A DNA stretch of 64,000 nucleotides. It comes from Schistosoma mansoni (taxonomy: Eukaryota > Platyhelminthes > Trematoda > Strigeidida > Schistosomatidae). The stretch lies in contig NC_031498.1 of the NCBI RefSeq assembly GCF_000237925.1, positions 28,664,963 through 28,728,962 on the forward strand, read 5' to 3'. Of this stretch, positions 43,070-53,754 are shown piece by piece. Position numbers and translations under genes: made by a program. Every line of letters begins with the position of its first letter. Position 1 is the first letter of the stretch. Under the pieces are notes generated by a model. It did not search any database, was not told the origin of the DNA, and saw nothing but the letters and a program-made list of their open reading frames with translations.

Positions 43070-43529
43070 AACAGTTGAGATCATGAGTCAATTGAGGCTA
43101 AAATCTCCACAAAACCCCCTTCTGATAATGCTTATATGCTCACAGGTGACTGGTTTCAAGAGATATTTCTTGGAGTTCTAGTGAGAAGCAGTAACTAGTG
43201 GAGTTCAACCAGGTCTGTTGGGAGATATCAACTCACTGAAGACATTGGTGGACGGTTGGTCGATTTCGTGGAGTACTTGAAGTTAGACATTAACACCGTT
43301 GGATACCGGCTCAGTGGTCTTAGAGGTTAAGCACTGGTGCGCGAGACTGATAGACCCTGAGTTCGAATCTCGCGAGGCGGGATCGTGGTTGCGCACTGCT
43401 GACCAGTCCAACACTGTGACGAAACGGCCGTCCATTTCTTTCAGGTTTTCGATGGTGTTCTAGCTTCAATTGACTCATGATCTCAACTATATAGGAATTA
43501 CTAAAATCTCCACAAAACCCCGTTCTGAT
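43070..43529 (+). mobile_element. B: full sense unit with perfect target-site duplication
   Basis: It is flanked by ATTATGAACTA at 43059-43069 and 43530-43540. Inside, a 30-base antisense end (GAGATCATGAGTCAATTGAGG) is followed by the sense tail of one unit and then a full sense unit with A-box-like GGCTCAGTGGTC, B box GAGTTCGAATCTCG and a ribozyme region with CTGACCA. Length is 460 bp. This proves B moves as a discrete element. Confidence 0.9.
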
Positions 43530-43821
43530 ATTATGAACTATATTAATCACATAACGACATTCATCAGATGCCATAAAAACACTATTACTACATTTTGTTT
43601 ATCCCTAACAATTCTCTCTTCGAAATAAGTCTCTGTTGTTATAAGAGACAAATGAACGTTTTCTGTCATTGTAAACCTAACTGCTCATACTCTATCAGTT
43701 TCAATAAGTTATTTAACCATGGATACATTAGAAATCCATGTAAACTTCACCTTTATCCATCTGTATTAGGGAAAGCTATCTAACGGTGAGGCCTTAAACT
43801 AATTTCTAACTGATAATTTAT

Positions 43822-44240
43822 TTTCAGAAAAGGGTTTTGTGGAGATTTTAGTAATTTTATACGTGGAAGATCAAGAGTCAATTGAAGCTAGAACACCATC
43901 GAAAACCTGAAAGAAATGGACGGCCGTTTCGTCACAGTGTTGGACTGGTCAGCAGTGCGCAACCACGATCGCGCCTCGCGAGATTCGAACTCAGGGTCTA
44001 TCAGTCTCGNNNNNNNNNNNNNNNNNNNNNNNNNNNNNNNNNNNNNNNNNNNNNNNNNNNNNNNNNNNNNNNNNNNNNNNNNNNNNNNNNNNNNNNNNNN
44101 NNNNNNNNNNNNNNNNNNNNNNNNNNNNNNNNNNNNNNNNNNNNNNNNNNNNNNNNNNNNNNNNNNNNNNNNNNNNNNNNNNNNNNNNNNNNNNNNNNNN
44201 NNNNNNNNNGCTTCAATTGACTCATGATCTCAACTATATG
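43822..44240 (-). mobile_element. B: antisense unit interrupted by an assembly gap
   Basis: Before the gap, 43870-44009 is almost identical to the reverse complement of 43355-43490. After it, GCTTCAATTGACTCATGATC is the sense terminus. So this is a fold-back whose turn lies in the gap. Confidence 0.75.
44010..44209. other. Assembly gap, 200 N
   Basis: Exactly 200 N, inside a B fold-back. Confidence 0.99.
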
Positions 44241-44440
44241 ATAATTTATTTACTAATCAACTCTAATGTTTTTAAATCCTGTCTGGAGACAAGAATTTTT
44301 CCAAGTTTATTTATTATATCGATCATTTTGCTTTGTTTTTAAATGAGTCATGATATGTTTTGATTGCCCAATTGTTAAAAACATGAAACTCCTATGAGGA
44401 GGAATGAAAAATATAACCGTATAACATAACAATAGTACTA

Positions 44441-44744
44441 TAGTGAACAGAACACGGGTGGGGACAATCGAGTGTATTTTAGCACAACATTACAGAATAT
44501 CTCATTAAAATATGAGAACCGTATAATGGACGGTTAATTTGCAAACTATTAATCCATTGTCTCAATCTTGACTGTTCCTTCTGCAAATATCAGTCCATAG
44601 TTTTCGAATATAATTGTTCATGCCTTTATATACCAATTGCGTGCCGTCCCCATTCTCTCCTTATCGATCTTCTACTAAAATACATTCAAATCCCTACCAT
44701 CACCATATACTACTTATGTGGATATCAGTAACCCATACCACAGT
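44441..44744 (-). mobile_element. E: MITE-like element, reverse
   Basis: It runs from TAGTGAACAGAACACGGG to the hairpin end TACTTATGTGGATATCAGTAACCC and ACCACAG-TA. About 304 bp. Confidence 0.7.
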
Positions 44745-44780
44745 ACCTGTTCATAGATATGTGTAAAATTATTAATTCAT

Positions 44781-45293
44781 AGTTTACTTGGTGGGTTCCT
44801 TTCCAGCACTGAGAAAACGTATGTATATACATATATACACCATAAACTATAGGTTTTCAAATAATTATAGTTTTATTAGGAAGGGGTTTTTTTGTGGAGG
44901 TTGTAGTAAATTAATAGTTGAGTTCATGAGTCAATTAGAGCTAGATAGCCATGGAAAACCTGGAAGCACTATAAAGCCGTCTTATCCAATGACGGGACTC
45001 CTTAACAGTACGCATCCACGATCCTGTATGCTGGACTCACATGAGAACGCTTAACCTCTAGACCACTAATCTGGCATCCAACAATATTAATGTCCAACTT
45101 TAATCGATCTATGATCTTGTACAACCCTTCATCCCTTGTCTGAGTTAGATACTTTTCTCTATCCGACACTGATTGGACTGAATACTAAGACGAAACGTCC
45201 GCTAGTGTTTCCAAGTTTTTAATGATCATCTAGCTTACATAGACTCATGAATCCGAATATTAAATTATAATTTTGTTAGAATCTAATTGATTT
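44781..45293 (+). repeat. Arm 1 of a near-identical inverted repeat of about 513 bp
   Basis: CATAGTTTACTTGGTGGG to ATCTAATTGATTTTT. The reverse complement lies at 46579-47092. I found a single base difference by eye near the inner edge. Confidence 0.85.
44876..45270. mobile_element. B: fold-back composite
   Basis: An antisense unit (44876 to about 45165) is joined to a sense end (GACGAAACGTCCGCTAGTG onward). It lies inside the inverted duplication 44781-45293. Confidence 0.75.
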
Positions 45294-45501
45294 TTATATG
45301 AAATTCGACTACCTCATAATCAAACAAACATATCATTCTCTAAGTTAAGAATTTACAAACATGAGAAACATATAGACTATAGTTTGAACAGAGTAAATGT
45401 GAATACTTTTAAGTTGAGAAGATAAACACAAGTGATGTATAATGAAGAAATCTGGTCGTTATGATAACAGTATTAAAATGAAGTCATTTTGGTATATGTA
45501 A

Positions 45502-46045
45502 AATTGATTGATCACCGGGTGGTGAACAATGTCATGTGTGTCAAGTCCTTCTTAGTGTTGATCGAATCCTACCGATCAAGTTGCAATGTGGCTGCTAGTC
45601 TAAGTTACCCGACATTGCGTTTACTATGTTGTAATAAGACGGTGGTTGGAGGTAGTCAACAGGAAACTTTGAGTCTAGGTTTTGTGCTATTTGGCACTCG
45701 TCATCAAGGTATACATGTAATCATGAGTGGACTGATGCTCCCTGACCAATTCTATCTCGTGTCACCCAGCTTCACAGTCAGAGACGTTACCACTGAGATA
45801 TTCTGGCCGATCTCCTGTAGGACTGAGATATAATTACAATTAATTTATCACTGGGTAGTGATCAATGTCATGTGTGCCAGGTTCTTCTTAGTGCAGATCA
45901 AATGCTATCGACCAAGTTTTAATGTTGCCAGGGAGCACCAGTTCCTTCAAGATTACAGGTAAGCTTTGCTGACGAGTGTCAAGTAGCATGAAACCCAGGT
46001 TCTTGGTTTCCTTGTTGACCACCTCCAACCACCATCTTATATGTA
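45502..46045. mobile_element. C: fold-back composite, sense end, antisense arm, sense arm
   Basis: A sense piece (about 45502-45625) is followed by an antisense arm (about 45628-45830) with GTGCTATTTGGCACTCGTCATC, the complement of a hammerhead stem II with perfect GTGC/GCAC pairing. A sense arm (45840-46045) follows, with CTGACGA, GTGTCAAGTAGCAT, GAAAC. C therefore shows the same fold-back habit as A and B. Confidence 0.7.
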
Positions 46046-46286
46046 CAATTGTTATACGAAGAACACGAAGTTTAATGGTGAAATAAGATTATGAAAAAGA
46101 GAGCAATGTCATAAATTTTTATCCATATAGAAAAACAAAATGGATGGTTAAGCTGTCTATAATATAAACTAGGTTTAGTTAATGTAAATTTTGAGGTGCG
46201 TTTGACAGAATTTGAAAATGACGTGAAAAATGAATCGGAAGACCTTGCGTCTATTAAATGTTACAGAATCCTTGACATGATTAACT

Positions 46287-46378
46287 TATCAGAAGGGGTT
46301 TTTATGGAGATTTCAGTAATTTTATAGTTCAAATCATGAGTCAATTGAAGCTAGACCACCCATGAAAACCTGAAAGCT
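46287..46378 (-). mobile_element. B: terminus cut by an assembly gap
   Basis: TCAGAAGGGGTTTTTATGG to ACCTGAAAGCT, then N from 46379. Confidence 0.7.
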
Positions 46379-46578
46379 NNNNNNNNNNNNNNNNNNNNNN
46401 NNNNNNNNNNNNNNNNNNNNNNNNNNNNNNNNNNNNNNNNNNNNNNNNNNNNNNNNNNNNNNNNNNNNNNNNNNNNNNNNNNNNNNNNNNNNNNNNNNNN
46501 NNNNNNNNNNNNNNNNNNNNNNNNNNNNNNNNNNNNNNNNNNNNNNNNNNNNNNNNNNNNNNNNNNNNNNNNNNNNNN
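46379..46578. other. Assembly gap, 200 N
   Basis: Exactly 200 N, between a B terminus and an inverted-repeat arm. Confidence 0.99.
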
Positions 46579-47092
46579 AAAAATCAATTAGATTCTACCA
46601 AAATTATAATTTAATATTCGGATTCATGAGTCTATGTAAGCTAGATGATCATAAAAACCTGGAAACACTAGCGGACGTTTCGTCTTAGTATTCAGTCCAA
46701 TCAGTGTCGGATAGAGAAAAGTATCTAACTCAGACAAGGGATGAAGGGTTGTACAAGATCATAGATCGATTAAAGTTGGACATTAATATTGTTGGATGCC
46801 AGATTAGTGGTCTAGAGGTTAAGCGTTCTCATGTGAGTCCAGCATACAGGATCGTGGATGCGTACTGTTAAGGAGTCCCGTCATTGGATAAGACGGCTTT
46901 ATAGTGCTTCCAGGTTTTCCATGGCTATCTAGCTCTAATTGACTCATGAACTCAACTATTAATTTACTACAACCTCCACAAAAAAACCCCTTCCTAATAA
47001 AACTATAATTATTTGAAAACCTATAGTTTATGGTGTATATATGTATATACATACGTTTTCTCAGTGCTGGAAAGGAACCCACCAAGTAAACT
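46579..47092 (-). repeat. Arm 2 of the inverted repeat, starting at a gap edge
   Basis: AAAAATCAATTAGATTC to CCACCAAGTAAACTATG. Its first base is the first base after the 200-N gap. Confidence 0.85.
46609..46999. mobile_element. B: fold-back composite, inverted twin of 44876-45270
   Basis: It is the reverse complement of the B copy at 44876-45270 with almost no differences. It starts 31 bases after a gap. Confidence 0.75.
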
Positions 47093-47129
47093 ATGCAATT
47101 GACTCATGATTTCAACCATAAAATGATTG

Positions 47130-47470
47130 ACTTATGTTACAAGATGCTCCAGAATGAACTTTGAACATTGATCTACATACCTAGCTCCGCAACAGTAGAT
47201 AAGCATAGAGAATCGATACAATTTCGTTTCCTTAGTATTGAAACTAAACTTCGGAGTTTTTCAGTTGTCAGATCCACCTAGGTTTTCCTCATAAAGACCT
47301 TTGTATTGACTCATTATTTGTTCAGTAGGACGTCAAGAAATAGTAATTCGTATCTACATTCTTGATTCACTCTTAGTTCAAGTGATGGTAGTGAATTATG
47401 AAAGGACCTGTGAATACAATAGAATCTGGTCAACTTTCATAAATGTAAACTTATACTTACAAACTTCAGT
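47130..47470 (-). mobile_element. J-type: degraded Penelope-like RT fragment of another lineage
   Basis: The minus strand reads LELRVNQECRYELLFLDVLL, matching the Penelope-like block around the FLDV motif (compare DNSIAFLDVIL in the 25-kb copy). It is followed by a decayed stretch. The fragment starts about 40 bases right of the inverted repeat arm that ends at 47092. It is a relic too short to place in a family. Confidence 0.5.
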
Positions 47471-47639
47471 GATTATTTTTGGTTTTCCAGATATAAAGGA
47501 TGATTATATTGAAATTCCTTACTAAAGATATACTGATTTACTGCTATTTCAATTACAAATGGATTCATATATTTCATACTACTCTGGGTTTAATACAGGA
47601 TTCTGAGTTTAATAGTTAAAGTTATGGACTGGTCTTATT

Positions 47640-47912
47640 CATTCACGATCATACCACCAGACGGTGAATCCAGGAGTTATGTTTTCGCAGCCACGTACGT
47701 AACCTCTATATTATTAAGAAGAAATGCAATGGCCTAAATGTTTAACTTCAATCGATTTCTAATATCGTGCAATCACCCTCCAACATGTCTGCCGAGAAGT
47801 CCCATAATAGAAAGAATCCCTCATCCATTGCTTCCACGTTTCCAATGGTGGTCTAGCTTAGATCCACTCATGAATTCAACTGTAAAAGTACTACAATATT
47901 CACAATTGCTAT
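47640..47912. mobile_element. B: diverged fold-back
   Basis: A decayed antisense arm (47640-47790) is followed by a clearer sense arm (CCGAGAAGTCCCATAATAG... to CAACTGTAAAAGTACTAC). Confidence 0.65.
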
Positions 47913-48035
47913 ACTTTTATACATTATTTTTAAATATAATATAATTCGTTTGTAATTACAGTTTATTAGAAAAATCAAATATCTGATATAAGACTTTCCG
48001 TTATGGATATATTTTCGACTGTTTTATATTTTTTT

Positions 48036-48609
48036 AATAGTTGAGATCATGAATCGATTGAAGCTAGACTACCATGGAAAACATGGAAGCACTGGGTGGC
48101 CAACTCGTCTTATTGTGGGACTCGTCAGCAGTGCGCATCCACGGCCGTCGAGTGCTTCCAGGTTTTCCATGATGGTCTAACTTCAATTGATTTATGATCT
48201 CAACTATTAAAATTACTATAATATCCACACAATTCTTTCTGATTATGATCATGTGCTCACTAGTGACAGGCTTCAAGAGATATTTCTTGGAGTTCTAGTG
48301 AGAAGTAGTGACCAGTGGAGTTCAACCAGGTCTGCTATGAGATAACTACTCACTGATGACAATGGTGGACGGCTGATCAATTTCGTGGATTGGTTGAAGT
48401 TAAACATTAACATCGTTGGATGCCAACTGAGTGGTTCTAGAGGTTAAGCGCTTGCGTGCGAGAGTGATAGGTCCTAAGTTAGAATCTCACGAGGTGGAAT
48501 GGTGGATGCACACTGTTGAGGAGTTCTATAATAAGACGAAACGGCTGTCTAGTGCTTCCAGGTTTTCCATGGTGATCTAACTTTAATTAACTTATGATTT
48601 CAACTATAG
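48036..48609. mobile_element. B: fold-back followed by a tandem sense unit
   Basis: An antisense end (48036-48141) meets a sense end (48142-48245) starting at GGCCGTC, seven bases before the expected cleavage point. A second, full sense unit follows (48246-48609) with ribozyme core TTGAGGA...GAAAC (one change). It combines inverted and direct repetition in one locus. Confidence 0.8.
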
Positions 48610-48849
48610 AATGTATATCAATTTTGATAAATTAATCTTTTATTAAAATGAATAAAATAAACTAGAAAATCTTTGTTAAGAAACTAATAAAAAATCAATA
48701 TTTTCGTCCCAAGAATTATCGATATTTGTTACAATCAATATTTCGAATGGATTACGCAATCAAAAGGTAATAAAGTTAAAAAGTTATTATATTTGATCAT
48801 AAAAGTTATTCAATCATTGGATCATTTAAAAAATATACAAGATAGACTG

Positions 48850-49218
48850 AAGTGACTGGTTTTATATCGAACCCACCAAGCTTAATCTAACTTCTGGACA
48901 AACTTATTAATCTATTCTTCTCAAATTACATCTTAACCTTTGTTGATTAGTTGCTTATCAAACTTGATTGATTGTATATGAGGGTATGTGTATACACTTC
49001 TTATCCTATTCATTATATTGCCTGTCAATTACTTTTGGTCACACTATTCATATCAATTCACACACTTGGATCGCTTGCCTTCTCTAATCTACTTCACTAT
49101 TTCCTCTTTCTTTTGTCTCCCTAATTACCTGTTCAGATCAACAATTGTACGAAATACACATATTCGAAATTCATTCTCATATTTGATTTATTTAGTTGTA
49201 TTATTCAATAATGTAATT
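48850..49218 (+). mobile_element. G: LTR-like unit, partial and diverged
   Basis: It matches the central part of G (TGTATACACTTCTTATCC, CTGTTCAGATCAACAA, CATTCTCATATTTGA). It is an old fossil. Confidence 0.45.
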
Positions 49219-49257
49219 TAAGTTTGTCTATGAATATATATGAGAATATTATAGGTA

Positions 49258-49465
49258 AGATAATGAGTTTATTGAAGCTAGATCACCATGGAAAACATAG
49301 AATCACTGGACGGCCGTTTCGTCCTATCATATGACTCCTCAGCAGTGTGCATCCACGATCCCACCTCGCGAGATTCGAACCCAGGACCTACCAGTCTGGC
49401 GCCAGAGTACTTAACCGATAGATTACTGAGCCGGCATCCAACGGTGTTAATGTCCAACCTCAAAA
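49258..49465 (-). mobile_element. B: antisense unit with intact ribozyme core
   Basis: It runs from GATAATGAGTTTATTGAAGC to the A-box side (CCGGCATCCAACGGTG). The B box complement GATTCGAACCC is perfect. Confidence 0.85.
49303..49350 (-). ncRNA. Hammerhead ribozyme, B family, core intact
   Basis: On the minus strand, stem I CACTG, core CTGAGGA, stem II GTC...GAC, GAAAC, stem III ACGGCCGT, site GTC, and CAGTG closing stem I. Position 7 of the hammerhead core tolerates any base, so CTGAGGA is acceptable. All constant bases are present, so self-cleavage is predicted. Confidence 0.7.
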
Positions 49466-49594
49466 ATCAGGATGTATATTTCAATAACAACCAATTATCA
49501 GCTGAAACAGTTTAAAAGACTTAGTAGTATTTAATTTCTTATAAACATTCTCTTTAAAGCATGTATGCATTGAATGAAGACTTAAGTGGGGATA

Positions 49595-50395
49595 AACAAT
49601 TCATTGTTTATTGCGAAATTACAGAGTTGTTTTACAAAGTATGAAAACCATACATTAAACGCCCCCAAATGCTTTGGTACGACAAGAGTGGGGAGAGTCC
49701 GTTCTCCCTCTCCAAATGCTCTCACATGGCCACGCGCATAAAGCCTCTACCAGGGAAGTCCTACTCACTGCCTTCTCGCAGCAGGGTGTTGTTTACGAGA
49801 TCGAGAGGACGAAAAGTGAATTTCCGGCGCTTTAACCGGGTTGGTGGACACGGAAATCCACCTAGGGCAGTTGGAAAACCCTGATTCCAAACCAATGGTG
49901 CATATGGGCTCCAGTATCCTGAGGGAACAAATGGCGTATGAATCAATCGTTGGTCACCGGCTACCATGGGACTGCATCTCCACTGCCTTATGGATCAGAT
50001 CTTTAGGTGAAAGGCTTCGGGTGTGGCCCCCTAAGAAAACCACCTGTTTCCGTTTGGGCACTCAGGCAGTATCACAGTCCTCATACAAATGAAGTGAGAT
50101 TTATGTGGCGCATATATATCTGGTGTTGTTTTGTACCAATATTTATGTGTTTAAATAAATAAATAATAAAAACATTAAATAAAAAATTTCTACATCTTTA
50201 ATCAGTTGTCCTTTAAATGTTTCTGAATTCTTTCAATTCTGTCTTTATTATACTTACTTTCTGTTTATCTTTCTGTTCTATTCAATTGAATCTTCTCAAT
50301 CTTGTTTTGTTTATATGCATTCTACCTTCAATTAATGCTACATACTACTTATATCTATCAACATAAGTAGCTAACACTACACATTAATGTTTTAT
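49595..50395 (-). mobile_element. E: MITE-like element split by the F retroposon
   Basis: The outer parts match 768-1064 closely (TTGTTTATTGCGAAATTACAG; CTACATACTACTTATATC). The F insertion occupies 49660-50171. Confidence 0.75.
49660..50171 (+). mobile_element. F: complete short retroposon with target-site duplication
   Basis: A 512-bp element runs from GCCCCCAAATGC to a (taaa)n/(aata)n tail. It is flanked by ACATTAAA at 49652-49659 and 50172-50179. It splits an E-type repeat whose uninterrupted form lies at 768-1064 (there GCATACATTAGATACAAAA is continuous). The tail and direct repeats indicate target-primed retroposition by a borrowed LINE. I see no long open frame and no convincing A or B box, so it is a non-autonomous retroposon of unknown origin. 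Confidence 0.85.
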
Positions 50396-50916
50396 AGAAA
50401 GTGAATCGTTTAACAGAAAAGCTAAGTATAACTACATCTTATGATTATATTACCTATCATATCATATATACTGACTTAAGTAATAGAATAAAGTATCTAC
50501 TGTACTCTTATTTACATAAATACATATAATAGAACCGAAAGGGGGGGGGTTAAACCATTTTTTTCGCCTCAGTGATATAGTGGAAAATACATAAAATTAC
50601 ATTATTTTCAGAAATTCGATATTTTACAGGGGTGGTGTTGAAATTATGTTTATCAATAAAAAGGGTTGGATAATGAAATCATCCATAAAGTTTTATGCTT
50701 TTTGTTTTGATGTTGTTTTTTTTTGTAAAATAATAAAAAAAAAAGAAACCCCCAGTTAATTGAATACCTTTTTATACTTAATATTACCTAAAGCTCTATG
50801 TATCTGGGTAAATTACATTAAAAAAAGGAAAGTAGAACTTTCTGGTGGGTTACATTTCAGTATGAAACATAATCTTGATGAAAAAGCCAATCCTATTCAT
50901 TTATTCAATCATACAC
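50396..50916. other. No gene seen
   Basis: It contains a (g)9 tract at 50541-50549 and A/T runs near 50716-50745. A similar GGGGGGTTAAAC junction occurs at 61549-61556. Confidence 0.55.
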
Positions 50917-51105
50917 ATGTTGTGGTGTTTACTACTGATGCCGACTGGTATAAGTAGTATTTATCATCAATCGAAAATGAAATGCATAATGGTAGAAGGT
51001 TAAGAAGATCGGAGAAAAGAGTACAAGAACAGAGAACGATTGACGTGGAAACGAAATAACGATGAAATCTTCTTCGAAATAATCAATATATTCATTTAGG
51101 AATAA
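50917..51105 (+). mobile_element. E: MITE-like E1, left part
   Basis: TTGTGGTGTTTACTACTGATGCC, the hairpin, then TCAATCGAAAATGAAATGCA and ATTGACGTGGAAACG. The right end is missing or decayed. Confidence 0.65.
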
Positions 51106-51204
51106 TCTAGCACTAGGCAGCTGATTAACTAACTAGCACGTCGTACAATTTTATTGGTAATAATAATGCGATCAAGTCACAAAATAAGGCGTCTGTTTAT
51201 GTAA

Positions 51205-51482
51205 ACATCTACAACCTTTCGCTTCAAAAGCCACAGCGTTATCCACTCAGCTGAGTGACCATTAACTCTGTGATGCAGATACATCCGACTGACGAGTCCC
51301 AAATAGGACGAAACGCGCGTCCTGAATTTCACTGCTAGTCACTATCCATTTATAATGATTGTGAATTAGGGTAATATCGAGGCAATACACACATTATGCA
51401 GATATACCCATAAGATCCTGATCAATAGCAGTCGTAAACATCAATGTGATGATTCAAGTAAAGACTACCAAGTGAATTTAAA
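51205..51482. mobile_element. A: fold-back composite
   Basis: A short antisense head (51205-51258, from the B-box side to the A box) is joined to a sense arm (TTAACTCTGTGATGCAG onwards) with a ribozyme at 51282-51330. The core CTGACGA...GAAAC is intact, but stem I (CCGA with CTGA) pairs poorly. The 3' end is complete. Confidence 0.75.
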
Positions 51483-51799
51483 TAACTTTTTTTGGCATCA
51501 ATGTTTACATTATATAAGTAGTTCAGTATAGTTTTTTGAATGTTTATTCAAACACATAGAAGTTTCGGTTGGTATTGGGAAACTAATCATTTTTTCACTG
51601 GTGTATATAACAGAATTTTTGTAAAGAAACAGTTGTTAAAAATTCATGGGATATTTGGTGTTAAAGAACATTGAATTGAATTCTTTTGAAGGTATGTGTT
51701 ATGGAAAAGAATTTTCTATTATGACCAAATAAATAGACTTGGATTTGTGTTAAGAACGAATTCAAAAGTTTACTAAGAAGATATTTAAACATAGAAAAA

Positions 51800-52161
51800 G
51801 CTTGCGTATTGCCTCGATATAGCCTTATTTCATAAGCATTGTAAGCAAAGATGGATAGTGACTAGCAGTGGAATCCAGTTTGATGCGCGTTTCGTCCAGT
51901 TGTAGTCCTAAACATCATTGGAAAGATTCAAACAAGTAATACTAAGTGAACTTAAACTTCACCTCATTGCACAAGCAAGTGGCTATCAGGACTCAGTAGC
52001 TGAGTGGATAACGTGATGGCGTTTGAAGCGAAAGATACTGGGTTCGATTCACAGAGTGAACATCAACTCTGAGATGCAGGTACATCCAGCTGACGAGTCT
52101 CAAATAGGACGAAACGCGCGTCAAACTGGATTCCACTGCTAGTCACTATCCATCTTTGCTT
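51800..52161. mobile_element. A: antisense ribozyme arm plus a sense unit, with target-site duplication
   Basis: The antisense arm (51800-51900) stops inside the ribozyme (GCGCGTTTCGTCC). The sense part then starts in the 3' end of a unit and runs through a full head and ribozyme to CATCTTTGCTT. It is flanked by ATAGAAAAA at 51791-51799 and 52162-52170. The structure closely parallels the copy at 29425. Confidence 0.85.
52083..52134 (+). ncRNA. Hammerhead ribozyme, A family, core intact
   Basis: CTGACGA, stem II (GTCTCAAATAGGAC), GAAAC, stem III ACGCGCGT and stem I (ATCCAG with CTGGAT) are all present. The site reads GTCAAA before CTGG, giving two or three extra bases in this sub-type. It is one of the best-kept A ribozymes in the window. 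Confidence 0.7.
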
Positions 52162-52456
52162 ATAGAAAAAACGGTTTAATTCTATCTTTCTGAAGGTATG
52201 GATATTTGTCTTTTAATTTAGAATCATGAAAATTGCAAATGTGATTCAGCTCACTGTTACTGGGTGTCTTAGTTTAACATATTTGCATTGTATAGATTTG
52301 AAGCAAATATATCTGTTTACATATTCATAATTCAATAATGTTCACTAGTGGAAATATTGACGAGACTATAATTTATGAACGAGCCAATCAGATTTACGAT
52401 AACTGATCTTGGATTTTGGCTGGAAATTCTTTATCCATTTGACTAAATAGCATCTT

Positions 52457-52590
52457 CATAGTTGAAATGATGAGTCAATTGAAGCCAGACCACCATTGAA
52501 AACCTGGAAGCACTGGACGGCCGTTTCATCCTATTATGGGACTTCTTGGCAGTGCGCATCCACGATCCCGCACACGCGAGATTCGAACCC
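52457..52590 (-). mobile_element. B: 134-bp 5'-truncated copy with perfect target-site duplication
   Basis: It is flanked by ATAGCATCTT at 52447-52456 and 52591-52600. In the sense direction it starts exactly at the B box (GGGTTCGAATCTCG) and ends TTTCAACTATGA. So the real 3' end of B lies near CAACTAT(G)A, and the 5' end was lost at the tRNA T-arm. The ribozyme core is changed (CCAAGAA). Confidence 0.85.
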
Positions 52591-52600
52591 ATAGCATCTT

Positions 52601-53094
52601 GGCATTTTAGCTGATGTCAGTTCATAATGAAAACTTTAAATCTAATCTCTATCCCTAATCATCAATAGTAAATCACAATCCTCATCCCTCACATATGCTT
52701 AAAACTCTCATTTAGCCCTAATCTGTAGGTGAACAATCTCAAGGCCACTTTAGCGCCGTTCAAACGTCATCTATAAATTATAGTAGCACTGGATTATTTT
52801 CTAATTCATAAATAGATGATAAACAACCTTCAGACATTTTTAGGCATAATACTAATAACTCAATACATGTATTCTTTAAATGCTATGACATATATAAGTT
52901 ATTTATTTAACATTTGTGGAATTAAAGTTACCACCTAACACATACCTAATAAAGATTGATGGAATTTCTTAGTATGGTAAAGTCGATTTATGATTATAAT
53001 ACATGGACGTTTAACAGCTTATATCTATGTATTTCTCAGCTAGACGGTAACGTTCATTTTAATGTGAACTGATTTATTGAATAGTACTGGGATA
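52601..53094. other. No gene seen
   Basis: AT-rich, nothing recognised. Confidence 0.55.
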
Positions 53095-53478
53095 GTACTA
53101 GAACAACATGGAAAACATGGAAGAACTAGACGGCCGTTCGTCCTATTGTGTGACTCCTAAGCAGTGCTCATCCACGATCCCGCACCCGCGAGATTCGAAC
53201 CCAAGACCCACCGGTCTCGCGCGTTGGTGCTAAACCTCTAAACCACTAAGCCGGCTGTTATCTAACGGTGTTAATGTCTAACTTCAACCGATTCACGAAA
53301 TTGAGCGACACATCCATCAATGTCTTAAGTAAGTTACTATCTCACGACAGACCTGGTTCAACTCCACTGGTCACTGGCGCACTGTTGAGGAGTCCCACAA
53401 TGGGACGAAAAAGCCGTGTAGTGGTTTTAGGTTTTCCATGGTTGTCTAGCTTCAATTAACTCATGATCTCAACTATTA
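53095..53478. mobile_element. B: fold-back composite
   Basis: An antisense unit (53095-53375) is joined to a sense arm starting with GCGCACTGTTGAGGAG and ending CTCAACTATTAAA. The sense core reads TTGAGGA and GAAAA. Confidence 0.8.
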
Positions 53479-53504
53479 AATTAAACTAATTACCAACCAA
53501 GAAT

Positions 53505-53572
53505 GGATAAATTAGGCAATATAGAATCTAGAATAAGTCATATGGGTTTAGCATAGTAACCAACACTACATG
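53505..53572 (-). mobile_element. G: short end fragment
   Basis: Only the first 68 bases of the unit remain (TGTAGTGTTGGTTACTATGC in sense). Confidence 0.45.
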
Positions 53573-53754
53573 CACATAAGATGTAATTATCAATAAGTAG
53601 AAAAAAATTTATCAGACATGGCACTAATCGGTCCGAGTACATTTTAATTTATGATTTTGGTGAGATAAGAAAACTAAATTTTCTTTTCAATAAAATTTTA
53701 TTTCAATGAACTCATTTATTAAATTAATAATTAATAAATGAATTTCAAAAGGGG

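Noticed and set aside
43320-43574. Recurrent short ORFs such as SQLKLDHHGKPGSTGRP
   Set aside because: These are translations of the antisense B repeat, recurring wherever B occurs, and broken at differing places. No sign of selection.
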